From Deltaproteobacteria bacterium (GTDB taxonomy: Bacteria > Desulfobacterota > DSM-4660 > Desulfatiglandales > HGW-15): a stretch of DNA of 15,251 bases. Shown here piece after piece: positions 1 to 7,668 of the stretch. The notes below the pieces were generated by a model that saw nothing but the letters and a program-made list of their open reading frames with translations, did not search any database and was not told the DNA's origin. The stretch lies in the NCBI GenBank assembly GCA_024641835.1, contig JAHECH010000027.1, positions 1 through 15,251 on the forward strand, written 5' to 3'. A program made the position numbers and the translations under genes. Position 1 is the stretch's first letter, and the number at the start of each line of letters is the position of its first letter.

Positions 1-197
1 ACTGATTCCTATAAAGAACCCTGAATTAGGCGGTGGATTTGGGCCGTCCCTTCCCTGTTGTAACGACTGATTCAAGTATGGTACGGTACACAACTATGGC
101 TCTCAAGTCCAGTGCAATTTGCGCCCACGGGGTCGGCCTGGCACTCCTTGAATGAGGTAATGACACACACCCTAGTCTCCCCCATCAACACGAGACA
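1..197. other. Leading non-coding segment upstream of the sensor-kinase-like gene
   Basis: No convincing gene lies here. The kinase reading frame is open only back to a TGA at 153-155, so the coding region cannot extend further left. I looked for sigma70 and sigma54 promoters and found no pair with acceptable spacing. A TTGTAA at 58-63 has only weak partners. A short direct repeat (GGTAC twice near 80-89) is visible, with no known meaning. The segment may hold the 3' flank of a gene outside the window. Confidence 0.4.
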
Positions 198-1787
198 GTG
201 ACAATGACCAGCAGAAGACGACAGGCGACGGAAGAGAGGCTTGAAAAGCTCAGGGCCGAGAACGAGGCCATGAGGGAAAAACTTGCTGCTGCCAGAAGGG
301 AGCAGAAGGGCCTCCAGAGGCTGATGAAGGAGAAGGAGGTCTTTCTCAATGACCTCCCCGTGGCCATTGTGGTGGTGCAAGATGAAAAAATTGTGGATAT
401 CAACCCGATGGCTTTGAGTCTGCTGGGATATCCGATGGATGAGGTGATTGGCCGCTACTTCGTCGATTTTGTCGATCCCGATTCCAGAGAGACGGTGCTT
501 GAAATTCACAAAAACAGGTTTTCAGGAAAATGGGCGCCCGACCAATATGAGACGCACCTGGTTGCCAAGGATGGTGCTGTTATTCATGTCGATCTCCGGG
601 TTGCAAAGATCCGCTATGGCAGACGAAGCGCCTTCGTCGGCAGACTGGAGAGCATCGAGGAAAGAAAAAAGGAAGAAAGAAACCTTCTCGAATCCAAGAA
701 AGCGGAGAGCCTCATGACCATGGCTGCGGGAGTAAGCGGCTCGCTCCGTCAACCTCTGCAGGTTATTTCCGAAAGACTCACGGACTTGAAGAAAAAAAGT
801 GATCCGAGAAGCGCACCGAGCATGGAAAGTCTTGACAGAATAGAGGATGCGGTCTCTCAAATGATGACGCTCAATCGGGCATTGGAAGGGTTCTGCGGGA
901 CCGGACCGGACAGATCGGAGATGAGCCCGTGTGATCTCAGAAAAATCGTCAATGACGTGATCACCACCACGGAGCCAAGACTGAAGGAGAAGGAAAAAGA
1001 GGGGGTAAAGATCGATCTCAAGACCTACCTTCGGCCTGTTTCCCTTGTGCAAGCCAATCCAATGGAAATGCAGGAAATGATTTTCCATATCCTGAACAAC
1101 GCCATGGATGCCATGCCGCACGGAGGAGACCTGTATGTGAGCACCGAGGAGAACGCGGGCTACGCCTATGTTTTTATCCAGGACAGTGGGATAGGAGTTC
1201 CCGAGCACCTCCAGATGAGGGTCTTTGATCCTTTTTTCACGACCAAAGGGCATGAAAGGAGCGGTCTTGGACTGAGTCTTTCCCAGGGGATCGTCCGAAG
1301 GCACGAGGGCACTCTGGAGATCACCAGCAGAAAAGGGCAGGGAACCATTGTGTCCATAAGGATCCCCCTTGCAGGGTATGGAGAAAAAATCCGGAAAGGG
1401 GTTGCAAGAAGGAAGATCAAAGATGCCCACATCCTCATCATTGAGGACGATGACATGATCAGGGAGCTCCTCTGCCAGCTTTTGAAGAGCAAGGGCTATA
1501 AGGTCATTCCGGCAGCGAACGGTGTGGAAGGTCTTCATCATCTTCGAAAAAAGCGGGTGGATATGGTCGTCATCGGCACCCAAACCCCTGACATCGAGAA
1601 TCATACCCTTGCGCGGGAAATCAAGAGAGGGAATGATAAACTCCCGGTGGCGCTGATCGGCAGGCAAGAGGATACAAATAGAGTGGAACGGTCATATGCC
1701 GACCTCATCATCACCAAACCGCTGGACATGAAAATGGTGTTCAACCAAATTGCAAACCTGCTGACGCTGAGGGCTCCTGTTCGCTGA
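198..1787 (+). CDS. PAS / degenerate HisKA / HATPase / degenerate receiver hybrid signalling protein
   Basis: The 529-residue cytoplasmic protein has no membrane segment. Residues 1-48 are a charged coiled coil and about 50-155 a PAS domain. About 170-235 is a HisKA-like dimerisation helix, 245-392 an HATPase_c domain and 411-525 a receiver. The ATPase looks active: N-box LNNAMDAM (299-306), DSGIG (329-333), FDPFF (343-347) and GLGLS (356-360). The phosphotransfer sites are gone. The H-box reads MAAGVSGSLRQPL, so Gly181 stands where the catalytic His should be. In the receiver the acidic pocket (EDD, 416-418) and Lys507 remain, but the phospho-acceptor Asp is Gly460 and the conserved Thr/Ser is Gly488. 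It is probably a non-phosphorylating sensor or scaffold, which is inference. The start is uncertain: GTG at 198 or ATG at 204, both with weak ribosome sites. rarA follows 71 bp downstream. Confidence 0.85.
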   Translation: MTMTSRRRQATEERLEKLRAENEAMREKLAAARREQKGLQRLMKEKEVFLNDLPVAIVVVQDEKIVDINPMALSLLGYPMDEVIGRYFVDFVDPDSRETVLEIHKNRFSGKWAPDQYETHLVAKDGAVIHVDLRVAKIRYGRRSAFVGRLESIEERKKEERNLLESKKAESLMTMAAGVSGSLRQPLQVISERLTDLKKKSDPRSAPSMESLDRIEDAVSQMMTLNRALEGFCGTGPDRSEMSPCDLRKIVNDVITTTEPRLKEKEKEGVKIDLKTYLRPVSLVQANPMEMQEMIFHILNNAMDAMPHGGDLYVSTEENAGYAYVFIQDSGIGVPEHLQMRVFDPFFTTKGHERSGLGLSLSQGIVRRHEGTLEITSRKGQGTIVSIRIPLAGYGEKIRKGVARRKIKDAHILIIEDDDMIRELLCQLLKSKGYKVIPAANGVEGLHHLRKKRVDMVVIGTQTPDIENHTLAREIKRGNDKLPVALIGRQEDTNRVERSYADLIITKPLDMKMVFNQIANLLTLRAPVR

Positions 1788-1858
1788 ACCTCCTGTCCTG
1801 ATGCAATAGCATTTTTACCAGGCCCACAGCCATCTGACAAAGGGCCAATCTCAAGGCT

Positions 1859-3178
1859 ATGAATACTTCGCAAAAACCATTGGCCGACCGCATGAGACCG
1901 GAAAGACTGGATGACCTTATCGGGCAAGATCATATCATCGGTCCCGGGACGGTTCTGTTCAAGGCGCTCCAGTCGGGGCGCCTCTTCTCGGTACTATTCT
2001 GGGGACCTCCCGGTTCTGGAAAGACGACCCTGGCCAGGCTCATGGCCCAATATTCGCAGAACCCTTTCCAGTCCTTTTCAGCGGTGACCTCGGGAGTGAG
2101 AGAACTGAGAGAAGTGGTCAGCGAAGCGAAAAAGGCGCACGCCCTCACGGGGAAGCCAACCATACTCTTTGTAGATGAAATCCACCGGTTCAACAAGGCC
2201 CAGCAGGATGCATTTCTTCCTTATGTGGAAACCGGCCTCCTTATTCTTGTGGGAGCTACAACCCAGAATCCCTCCTTTGAGGTCATTCCCCCGCTGCTTT
2301 CGCGAGCTAGGGTCATGGTGCTACGACCTCTGAAAAGGGATGATCTTCGAAAGATTCTGGAACGGGCATTGACGGACGAGGAAGCAGGGCTTGGCCGTGA
2401 TGCGATTGAAGTTGCTCCGGATGCGTTGGAGCACCTGATCAACCTCTCTTCAGGTGATGCCCGGGTGGCTCTGACAAGCCTCGAGATTACCGCCAACTAC
2501 GTACCAGAAAGTCAAGGGGGGAAAAAAATCATTGACCTGAAGAGCGTGGAGGAGGCGCTGAGCAGGAAGGCATTGCCCTATGATAAAGATGGGGAAGAGC
2601 ACTACAATCTCATCTCCGCTTTTCACAAAAGCTTGAGAGGGAGCGATGCGCAGGCAGCTCTTTACTGGCTGTATCGCATGCTCATGGCAGGAGAAGATCC
2701 TCTGTTCATCTGCCGAAGAATGATCCGCTTTGCTTCCGAAGATATCGGCCTCGCAGATCCCCACGCTCTCCAAGTTGCCCTTGCTGCGTTTGAGGCTTGG
2801 GAGAGGGTTGGTCCGCCGGAAGGAGATTTGGCACTGGCTGAGGCGGCGACCTACCTCGCCCTAGCACCCAAGAGCAATGCGCTGTACGTGGCTGAAATAG
2901 CTGTGAGAGGAGAAATCGAATCGTCAGGGGCCCAGCCCGTGCCGCTTCATATCAGAAACGCACCGACCAAACTCATGAAGGAACTGGGATATGCAAGGGG
3001 CTATTTGTATCCTCACAACTATCCCGGGGCATGGGTCAAGCAGGAATACCTGCCAGAAAAAATCAGGGGCAAGAGCTTCTACAAACCAACGGACAGAGGG
3101 TTCGAGAGGGAAGTCGCAAAAAGAATGCCCCGGCCCCGTAAAGACGGAGGCAAAGAAGACCAGGGCACGGAATGAAGC
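1859..3178 (+). CDS. rarA: Replication-associated recombination protein A (RarA/MgsA), AAA+ ATPase
   Basis: This 438-residue AAA+ ATPase of the RarA/MgsA/WRNIP1 family acts at stalled replication forks, binding single-stranded DNA ends and SSB in characterised homologues. The start matches the family: MRPERLDDLIGQDHI just after the N-terminus parallels E. coli RarA. Walker A is GPPGSGKTT (49-57), Walker B ILFVDEIH (102-109), sensor 1 GATTQNPS (132-139) and the arginine finger probably Arg149. Residues about 250-410 form the MgsA-type tetramerisation domain (YDKDGEEHYN, ASEDIGLADP). The basic tail after 415 is species-specific. An in-frame TGA at 1835-1837 excludes any longer N-terminus. The ribosome site (AAGG, 1853-1856) is very close to the ATG, so initiation may be weak. 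It converges on the isochorismatase gene. The frame ends at 3175 with its TGA following. Confidence 0.95.
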
Positions 3179-3193
3179 CATTTATAGGCCCCG

Positions 3194-3223
3194 TATAAAA
3201 CCCTCCCTGAGAATCGGGGAAGG
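3194..3223 (-). terminator. Probable intrinsic terminator of the desulfurase-hydrolase unit
   Basis: Bases 3201-3210 and 3214-3223 pair as a ten-position GC-rich stem with one mismatch and one G-U wobble around a GAA loop. Read on the minus strand, the stem is followed directly by TTTTATA (3194-3200). It lies about 30 bp past the stop codon of the hydrolase. On the plus strand no T-run follows, so it would not be a classic terminator for rarA. Confidence 0.6.
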
Positions 3224-3250
3224 AACCAAGATCGGGTCCAGGGGGTAAGG

Positions 3251-3835
3251 TCAGCGAGCGGTCAGCTCAGCCAGGAGTTGCTCAGAAGCCATAACCCTGA
3301 GCAAAGGGTAGAGGGCACTCTTGCGGTAATTGTCAAGAGTCTGTTGATGAATCTTTTCTGAAGCGGCGGCGGCACAGTCTTCCAGTATGACCGCCTTGAA
3401 GTCGCAGCAGATGGCATCAATCGCAGTGGTAAGAACGCAGAAATTGGTTGTTATTCCACCGACGGCGCACAGCGTAACCTTTCGTTCCTTGAGCCAGCCT
3501 TCCAGAGTGGTTTTGAAGAAAGCAGAGAAACGGGGCTTTGGGAGCCAGAGATCGCTGTGCTCCCTTCCCAATTCGTCTATCACTTCTGCCCCCAGGGTTC
3601 CTTCAAGCGAGTAGGGTTTCATCCTTGCGGTGAAGATGAAATCCCCTTCCTTAAATGCATCCGTTGCGAATACCACGGGCCACCTGTGGTTTCGGAAATC
3701 GGCTGCAACGCGGCGGATGGGTTCGATGATTCGCTTTGCCAACGGCGTGATAGGGAAGTTCCTTTTCTCATCAAAAGTGTCCTTGACCATGTCAATGATG
3801 AGCAGTGCCGGTCTGTCTTTGTCGTCGTGGTTCAT
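3251..3835 (-). CDS. Isochorismatase-family cysteine hydrolase (nicotinamidase-like)
   Basis: The 194-residue protein is typical of this family, which hydrolyses C-N or C-O bonds (nicotinamide, ureidoacrylate, N-carbamoyl compounds, isochorismate). The catalytic triad is visible: Asp15 in LLIIDMVKD, Lys100 in LWLPKPRFSAF and the nucleophile Cys133 in GGITTNFCVLTTA. The substrate cannot be told from sequence; the overall pattern resembles nicotinamidase-related hydrolases. The frame is open further upstream, to 4012, but those residues are low-complexity out-of-frame desulfurase sequence. The chosen ATG at 3833-3835 has AGGAG at 3846-3850 and places the LLIID strand at the N-terminus, as in the family. 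The ATG overlaps the desulfurase TGA as ATGA, which implies translational coupling. It is the last gene of the unit, before the terminator. Confidence 0.88.
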   Translation of the reverse strand: MNHDDKDRPALLIIDMVKDTFDEKRNFPITPLAKRIIEPIRRVAADFRNHRWPVVFATDAFKEGDFIFTARMKPYSLEGTLGAEVIDELGREHSDLWLPKPRFSAFFKTTLEGWLKERKVTLCAVGGITTNFCVLTTAIDAICCDFKAVILEDCAAAASEKIHQQTLDNYRKSALYPLLRVMASEQLLAELTAR

Positions 3836-4992
3836 GAGACTCGCTCTCCTCTCATCTCTCTGATCCGCTGGATAATCATCCAGGCTGCCCTTTCGATCTG
3901 CTCCATGGTGTTGGTGCGGCCAACCGTGAATCGCAGTGCCCCCATGCCCACTTCCGGGGGCACACCCATCGCAGCGAGCACATGGGACAATTTCACCGAC
4001 CTGTCGTGGCATGCCGCACCCGTGGAAGCTGCAACATCGGGCAATCCTTCGAGTATCTTGGCCCCTTCGATTTTGGGGACGGAGAAGTTCAGGGTATTGG
4101 GAAGCCTTTGGTCGGGGTGGCCGTTGAGGACCAGGCCGTCCACGTTCTCGAACAACAGGGACTGAAGCCGGTCTCTCATGGTTGTCATCGCGGTAAACCC
4201 TTCATGGAGCTTTTCCCTCGCAGCCCGGCAAGCCGCGCCAAGACCCACAACAAGAATCGTATTCTCTGTTCCTGACCTCTTTCCCCACTCCTGGCCGCCG
4301 CCGTGGATCAGGGGTGTCAGATCCCGGCCTTCTCTTATGAAGAGGGCTCCCACGCCCTTGGGCCCACACAGCTTATGACCTGCAACACTCAAAAAATCCA
4401 CGCCGAGCTGCTTCACGTTCACAGGGATTTTTCCAACCGCCTGAGCAGCATCCGTGTGAAAAGGGACATGGTGCTCCATGGCTATGGCTGCAATCTCTTT
4501 AATCGGCTCCAGGGTCCCGGTTTCATTGTTGGCGAGCATGATGGAAATGAGGCCTGTCTCAGGCCTGATCGCTTTTCGCACGTCATCCGGGCTTACACGG
4601 CCAAAAGAATCCACGGGAAGTATCGTTACGTTCGCCCCCAGTTCCATGAGATAAATGCACGGGTTGAGGGTAGCAGGATGCTCTACGGCAGAAACGATGA
4701 TGTGAAAGGCCTGAGGCTTGGTGAAGTCAATGATCCCTTTGACGACCATATTATTGGACTCACTTCCCCCGGAAGTGAAGATGGCCTCATGCCTCTCGCA
4801 CCCGAGCAGAAGAGCCACTTCGTCGCGAGCTTGTTCTACCAGTTCCTTGGCCTTTCTGCCCAGAGGATAGGAACTGGAAGGGTTGCCAAATTCCTCCCTC
4901 ATGACACGCACCATGGCATCGACAACGGATGGGTCCAAGGGAGTTGTCGCATTATGGTCAAGGTAGATGAATGACCCGGATGTCTGTTCCAT
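3832..4992 (-). CDS. NifS/IscS-type cysteine desulfurase, selenocysteine-lyase-like active-site loop
   Basis: This 386-residue PLP enzyme of the class V aminotransferase fold removes sulfur (or selenium) from cysteine (or selenocysteine) as an enzyme-bound persulfide or perselenide, leaving alanine. Markers are YLDHNATTPLDP (10-21), SGGSESNN (74-81), His105 in the VEH motif, Asp181 in HTDAAQ, PLP lysine Lys207 in SVAGHK, and the catalytic cysteine Cys328. The cysteine lies in STGAACHDRSV rather than the GSACSS-type loop of IscS. GAACH together with the C-terminal RFTVGRTNT resembles eukaryotic selenocysteine lyase (GAACH, RLSVGRSTT) as I recall it. The start is set by GGAGG at 5001-5005, 8 nt before the ATG. 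It is transcribed away from ppsA and coupled to the hydrolase. No IscU or IscA neighbour is present, so a dedicated sulfur or selenium supply role is plausible but unproven. Confidence 0.9.
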   Translation of the reverse strand: MEQTSGSFIYLDHNATTPLDPSVVDAMVRVMREEFGNPSSSYPLGRKAKELVEQARDEVALLLGCERHEAIFTSGGSESNNMVVKGIIDFTKPQAFHIIVSAVEHPATLNPCIYLMELGANVTILPVDSFGRVSPDDVRKAIRPETGLISIMLANNETGTLEPIKEIAAIAMEHHVPFHTDAAQAVGKIPVNVKQLGVDFLSVAGHKLCGPKGVGALFIREGRDLTPLIHGGGQEWGKRSGTENTILVVGLGAACRAAREKLHEGFTAMTTMRDRLQSLLFENVDGLVLNGHPDQRLPNTLNFSVPKIEGAKILEGLPDVAASTGAACHDRSVKLSHVLAAMGVPPEVGMGALRFTVGRTNTMEQIERAAWMIIQRIREMRGERVS

Positions 4993-5000
4993 GTTTCTTA

Positions 5001-5005
5001 CCTCC
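5001..5005 (-). promoter_or_regulatory. Ribosome binding site of the cysteine desulfurase gene
   Basis: A perfect GGAGG on the minus strand, with 8 nt to the ATG, fixes the desulfurase start at 4992. Confidence 0.85.
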
Positions 5006-5057
5006 GGTTATGCACTTCAAGGGGGTTCATGGTCTTGACTGCCTTCTAAAACATATT

Positions 5058-5093
5058 TTGTCAATTGACAACCTCTAGTATTGATGATAGACA
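5058..5093 (+). promoter_or_regulatory. Candidate ppsA promoter with overlapping 14-bp palindromic operator
   Basis: TTGTCAATTGACAA at 5058-5071 is a perfect palindrome. Its right half contains TTGACA (5065-5070), a consensus -35 box. Seventeen bases downstream is TAGACA (5088-5093), a mediocre -10 (3 of 6). The palindrome sits between the divergent desulfurase and PEP synthase genes, so a repressor bound there could block ppsA. I cannot assign a regulator family with confidence. Confidence 0.5.
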
Positions 5094-5163
5094 TAACATT
5101 CTGTTGTTCTAAGCAAATTGGTTGGCTGAAGGCAACGATTTTTCTCTGGAATGGCATCCAAGC

Positions 5164-5174
5164 AGAGGAGAGAG
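5164..5174 (+). promoter_or_regulatory. Ribosome binding site that decides the ppsA start
   Basis: The purine-rich AGAGGAGAGAG, with its GGAG core about 7 nt before the ATG at 5178, favours this start over the in-frame ATG at 5151, which lacks a properly spaced site. Confidence 0.8.
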
Positions 5175-5177
5175 CCC

Positions 5178-7658
5178 ATGGCAGGTGATAGGGGTAAGAA
5201 GTTCATCCTTCGGTTTGATGAAATCGGGATCGAGGATGTTCCCATGGTGGGAGGGAAAAACGCCTCCTTGGGTGAGATGTACCGAAAGCTCCGCGATAAT
5301 GGGATCAACATCCCCAATGGTTTCGCTATTACTGCGTATGCTTACCGCTACTTCCTGAAGTATGCCGGCATCGAAGAAGAGATCAAGAAGATCCTGAAAG
5401 ATCTGGATACGAGAGACATGAGCAACCTCATGCGAAAGGGCAGGGAGATCCGCGACATCATCAGGCACGGCGATTTTCCCCCGGACCTGACCCAAGCGAT
5501 CTATTCGGCCTACGATAACCTGGCAGAGGAATTCGGCCAGAAGGGACTCGACAATCTGGATGTGGCCATCAGGTCTTCTGCCACGGCTGAAGATCTGCCG
5601 GACGCTTCTTTCGCAGGCCAGCAGGACACCTACCTAAATATGAGGGGCAAGATCAGTGCGCTGGATGCGTGCAAGCGCTGTTTTGCCAGCCTCTTTACGA
5701 ACCGTGCCATCTCTTATCGCCATGATAAAGGATTCGGCCAGTTTGATGTTTCTCTTTCCGTGGCTGTCCAAAAGATGGTCCGCAGCGATTCAGCCTATTC
5801 CGGCGTGATGTTCTCCATCGATACCGAAACCGGGTTCAAGGACGCGATTTTCATCACGGCAGCCTATGGTTTGGGTGAGAATGTGGTTCAGGGGGCGATC
5901 AATCCTGACGAATACTACGTGTTCAAGCCGACCCTGAGGCAGGGCAAAAGGGCGATCATGAGCCGCAAGGTGGGAGACCGGGATATCAAGATGATCTACT
6001 CCATGGAAGATGACGCCACCACGAAGAATGTGGCTACCACCCTGGCTGAGCGACACCGATATGTCCTGACAGATGACGAGATTCTCAAACTCGCCGAGTG
6101 GGCTTGCATCGTCGAGGACCATTACAGCGAAGAGGCGGGCCATTTCATGCCCATGGATATTGAGTGGGCGAAAGATGGGGATGGGACGGCTGTTGGAACA
6201 GGAAACCTCTTCGTCGTGCAGGCCCGGCCCGAAACCATCCATTCCCAGAAGACCGGCAACACCTATGTGACCTATCGCCTTCTGGAGAAGGGAGAAATTA
6301 TTGCTACGGGCACTGCTATAGGAAACAAAGTGGGCCAGGGAAGGGCGAATGTCATCGAGGCCTCTGCGGAGATCGGCAGGTTCAAGGAGGGCGAAGTCCT
6401 CGTTACTCCCATGACGGATCCCGACTGGGTGCCTGTCATGAAGATCGCTGCAGCGATTGTGACGAACAAAGGGGGACGGACATGCCATGCGGCCATCGTG
6501 TCCAGGGAATTGGGCATCCCCTGTGTCATTGGTGCCGGCAACGCGGATGAGTTGATCAAGACGGGCCAGGAGATCACCGTTTCGTGTTGTGACGGGGAGA
6601 CGGGAAATGTTTACAACGGCCTGCTAAAGTATAAAGTGGATTCCATCGACCTCGACGAGGTCCCGAAGACCAAGACCAAGCTCATGATGAACGTGGGAAT
6701 CCCGGAACAGGCCTTCACCCAGGGCATGATTCCCAATGACGGGGTAGGCCTCGCCCGAGAGGAGTTCATCATCAATTCCCATATCGGCATTCACCCCCTC
6801 GCCCTCATTCATTATGAGGAACTGAAGAAGAAGGCCAAAACAGATCAGAGAATTGCGGGCGTGGTTTACAAAATCGACGAAATCACGGCGGTGTATGAAA
6901 ACAAAGTGGATTTTTTTGTCGATAAGCTGGCAGAGGGCATTTCGCGGATCGCAGCAGGGTTTTACCCCAATGACGTTATTGTCCGCCTCTCGGACTTCAA
7001 GACGAATGAGTATGAGAACCTTTTGGGTGGGTTTCTGTATGAGCCTTTAGAGAGCAACCCCATGATCGGCTGGCGTGGGGCTTCTCGATACTATGACGAA
7101 AGTTTCAAACCCGCCTTTGAACTCGAATGTAAAGCCATTCGCAAGGCCCGAAATGAAGTGGGTCTTACCAATATCAAAGTCATGGTTCCCTTTTGCCGAA
7201 CCCCTGAAGAGGGGAAAAAGGTGATCAGTGTGATGAAAGAATTTGGTCTCGAGCAGGGAAAGGATGGCCTCGAGATCTATGTGATGTGCGAAATCCCGAG
7301 CAACGTGATCCTTGCGGATCAATTTGCAGACATTTTCGATGGGTTCTCCATAGGCTCCAATGACCTCACCCAACTCGCCCTGGGCCTTGACAGGGACTCC
7401 TCCCTGGTGGCGCACCTGTACAATGAGCGGAACGAAGCGGTCAAGAGACTAATTGCCCAGGTGATCAAGGCGGCTAAGAGTAAAGGACGGAAGATCGGCA
7501 TCTGCGGCCAGGCGCCCAGTGATTTTCCGGAGTTTGCGGAATTTCTCGTGGACTGCGGGATTGATTCCATTAGCCTGATTCCTGATACGGTGATCAGAAC
7601 AAAGCTGGCGGTTGCTGCTAAAGAGAAAAAGTTAGGCATCAAATTAGGAGAAGACTAG
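5178..7658 (+). CDS. ppsA: Phosphoenolpyruvate synthase (pyruvate, water dikinase)
   Basis: The enzyme converts pyruvate, ATP and water to PEP, AMP and phosphate, the entry to gluconeogenesis from C2/C3 units such as those left by fatty-acid or aromatic degradation. From the chosen start it has 826 residues (E. coli about 792). The N-terminal ATP-binding domain shows VGGKNASLGEM near residues 26-36 and RSSATAEDLPDASFAGQ. The swivelling phosphohistidine domain has GGRTCHAAIVSRELGIPCV with catalytic His437. The C-terminal PEP/pyruvate domain has GVGLAREEFI, GSNDLTQLALGLDRD and Cys776 in GICGQAPSD. An ATG at 5151 is also in frame, but AGAGGAGAGAG (5164-5174) is well placed only for the ATG at 5178, and this start aligns with the family N-terminus. 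fabH starts 10 bp downstream and is probably co-transcribed. Confidence 0.95.
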   Translation: MAGDRGKKFILRFDEIGIEDVPMVGGKNASLGEMYRKLRDNGINIPNGFAITAYAYRYFLKYAGIEEEIKKILKDLDTRDMSNLMRKGREIRDIIRHGDFPPDLTQAIYSAYDNLAEEFGQKGLDNLDVAIRSSATAEDLPDASFAGQQDTYLNMRGKISALDACKRCFASLFTNRAISYRHDKGFGQFDVSLSVAVQKMVRSDSAYSGVMFSIDTETGFKDAIFITAAYGLGENVVQGAINPDEYYVFKPTLRQGKRAIMSRKVGDRDIKMIYSMEDDATTKNVATTLAERHRYVLTDDEILKLAEWACIVEDHYSEEAGHFMPMDIEWAKDGDGTAVGTGNLFVVQARPETIHSQKTGNTYVTYRLLEKGEIIATGTAIGNKVGQGRANVIEASAEIGRFKEGEVLVTPMTDPDWVPVMKIAAAIVTNKGGRTCHAAIVSRELGIPCVIGAGNADELIKTGQEITVSCCDGETGNVYNGLLKYKVDSIDLDEVPKTKTKLMMNVGIPEQAFTQGMIPNDGVGLAREEFIINSHIGIHPLALIHYEELKKKAKTDQRIAGVVYKIDEITAVYENKVDFFVDKLAEGISRIAAGFYPNDVIVRLSDFKTNEYENLLGGFLYEPLESNPMIGWRGASRYYDESFKPAFELECKAIRKARNEVGLTNIKVMVPFCRTPEEGKKVISVMKEFGLEQGKDGLEIYVMCEIPSNVILADQFADIFDGFSIGSNDLTQLALGLDRDSSLVAHLYNERNEAVKRLIAQVIKAAKSKGRKIGICGQAPSDFPEFAEFLVDCGIDSISLIPDTVIRTKLAVAAKEKKLGIKLGED

Positions 7659-7668
7659 AACAAGAACT

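Noticed and set aside
138..155. TGGCAC-like sequence resembling a sigma54 -24 box
   Set aside because: No GC at the required distance for the -12 element.
160..201. A 13-codon ORF (ATG at 160) that could be a leader peptide before the kinase gene
   Set aside because: The GAGG upstream is only 2 nt from the ATG, and the peptide has no regulatory codon pattern.
522..1667. A 381-codon open frame antisense to the kinase-like gene
   Set aside because: The sense strand has clear PAS, HATPase and receiver motifs; the antisense translation has no recognisable domain.
1801..1816. Small hairpin ATGC-AATA-GCAT followed by a T-run after the kinase gene
   Set aside because: A stem of only four to five pairs with two G-C pairs is too weak to call a terminator.
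3836..4012. N-terminal extension of the hydrolase frame by 59 codons
   Set aside because: It overlaps the desulfurase C-terminus out of frame, is low in hydrophobic core pattern, and the ATG at 3833-3835 has a ribosome site and matches family length.
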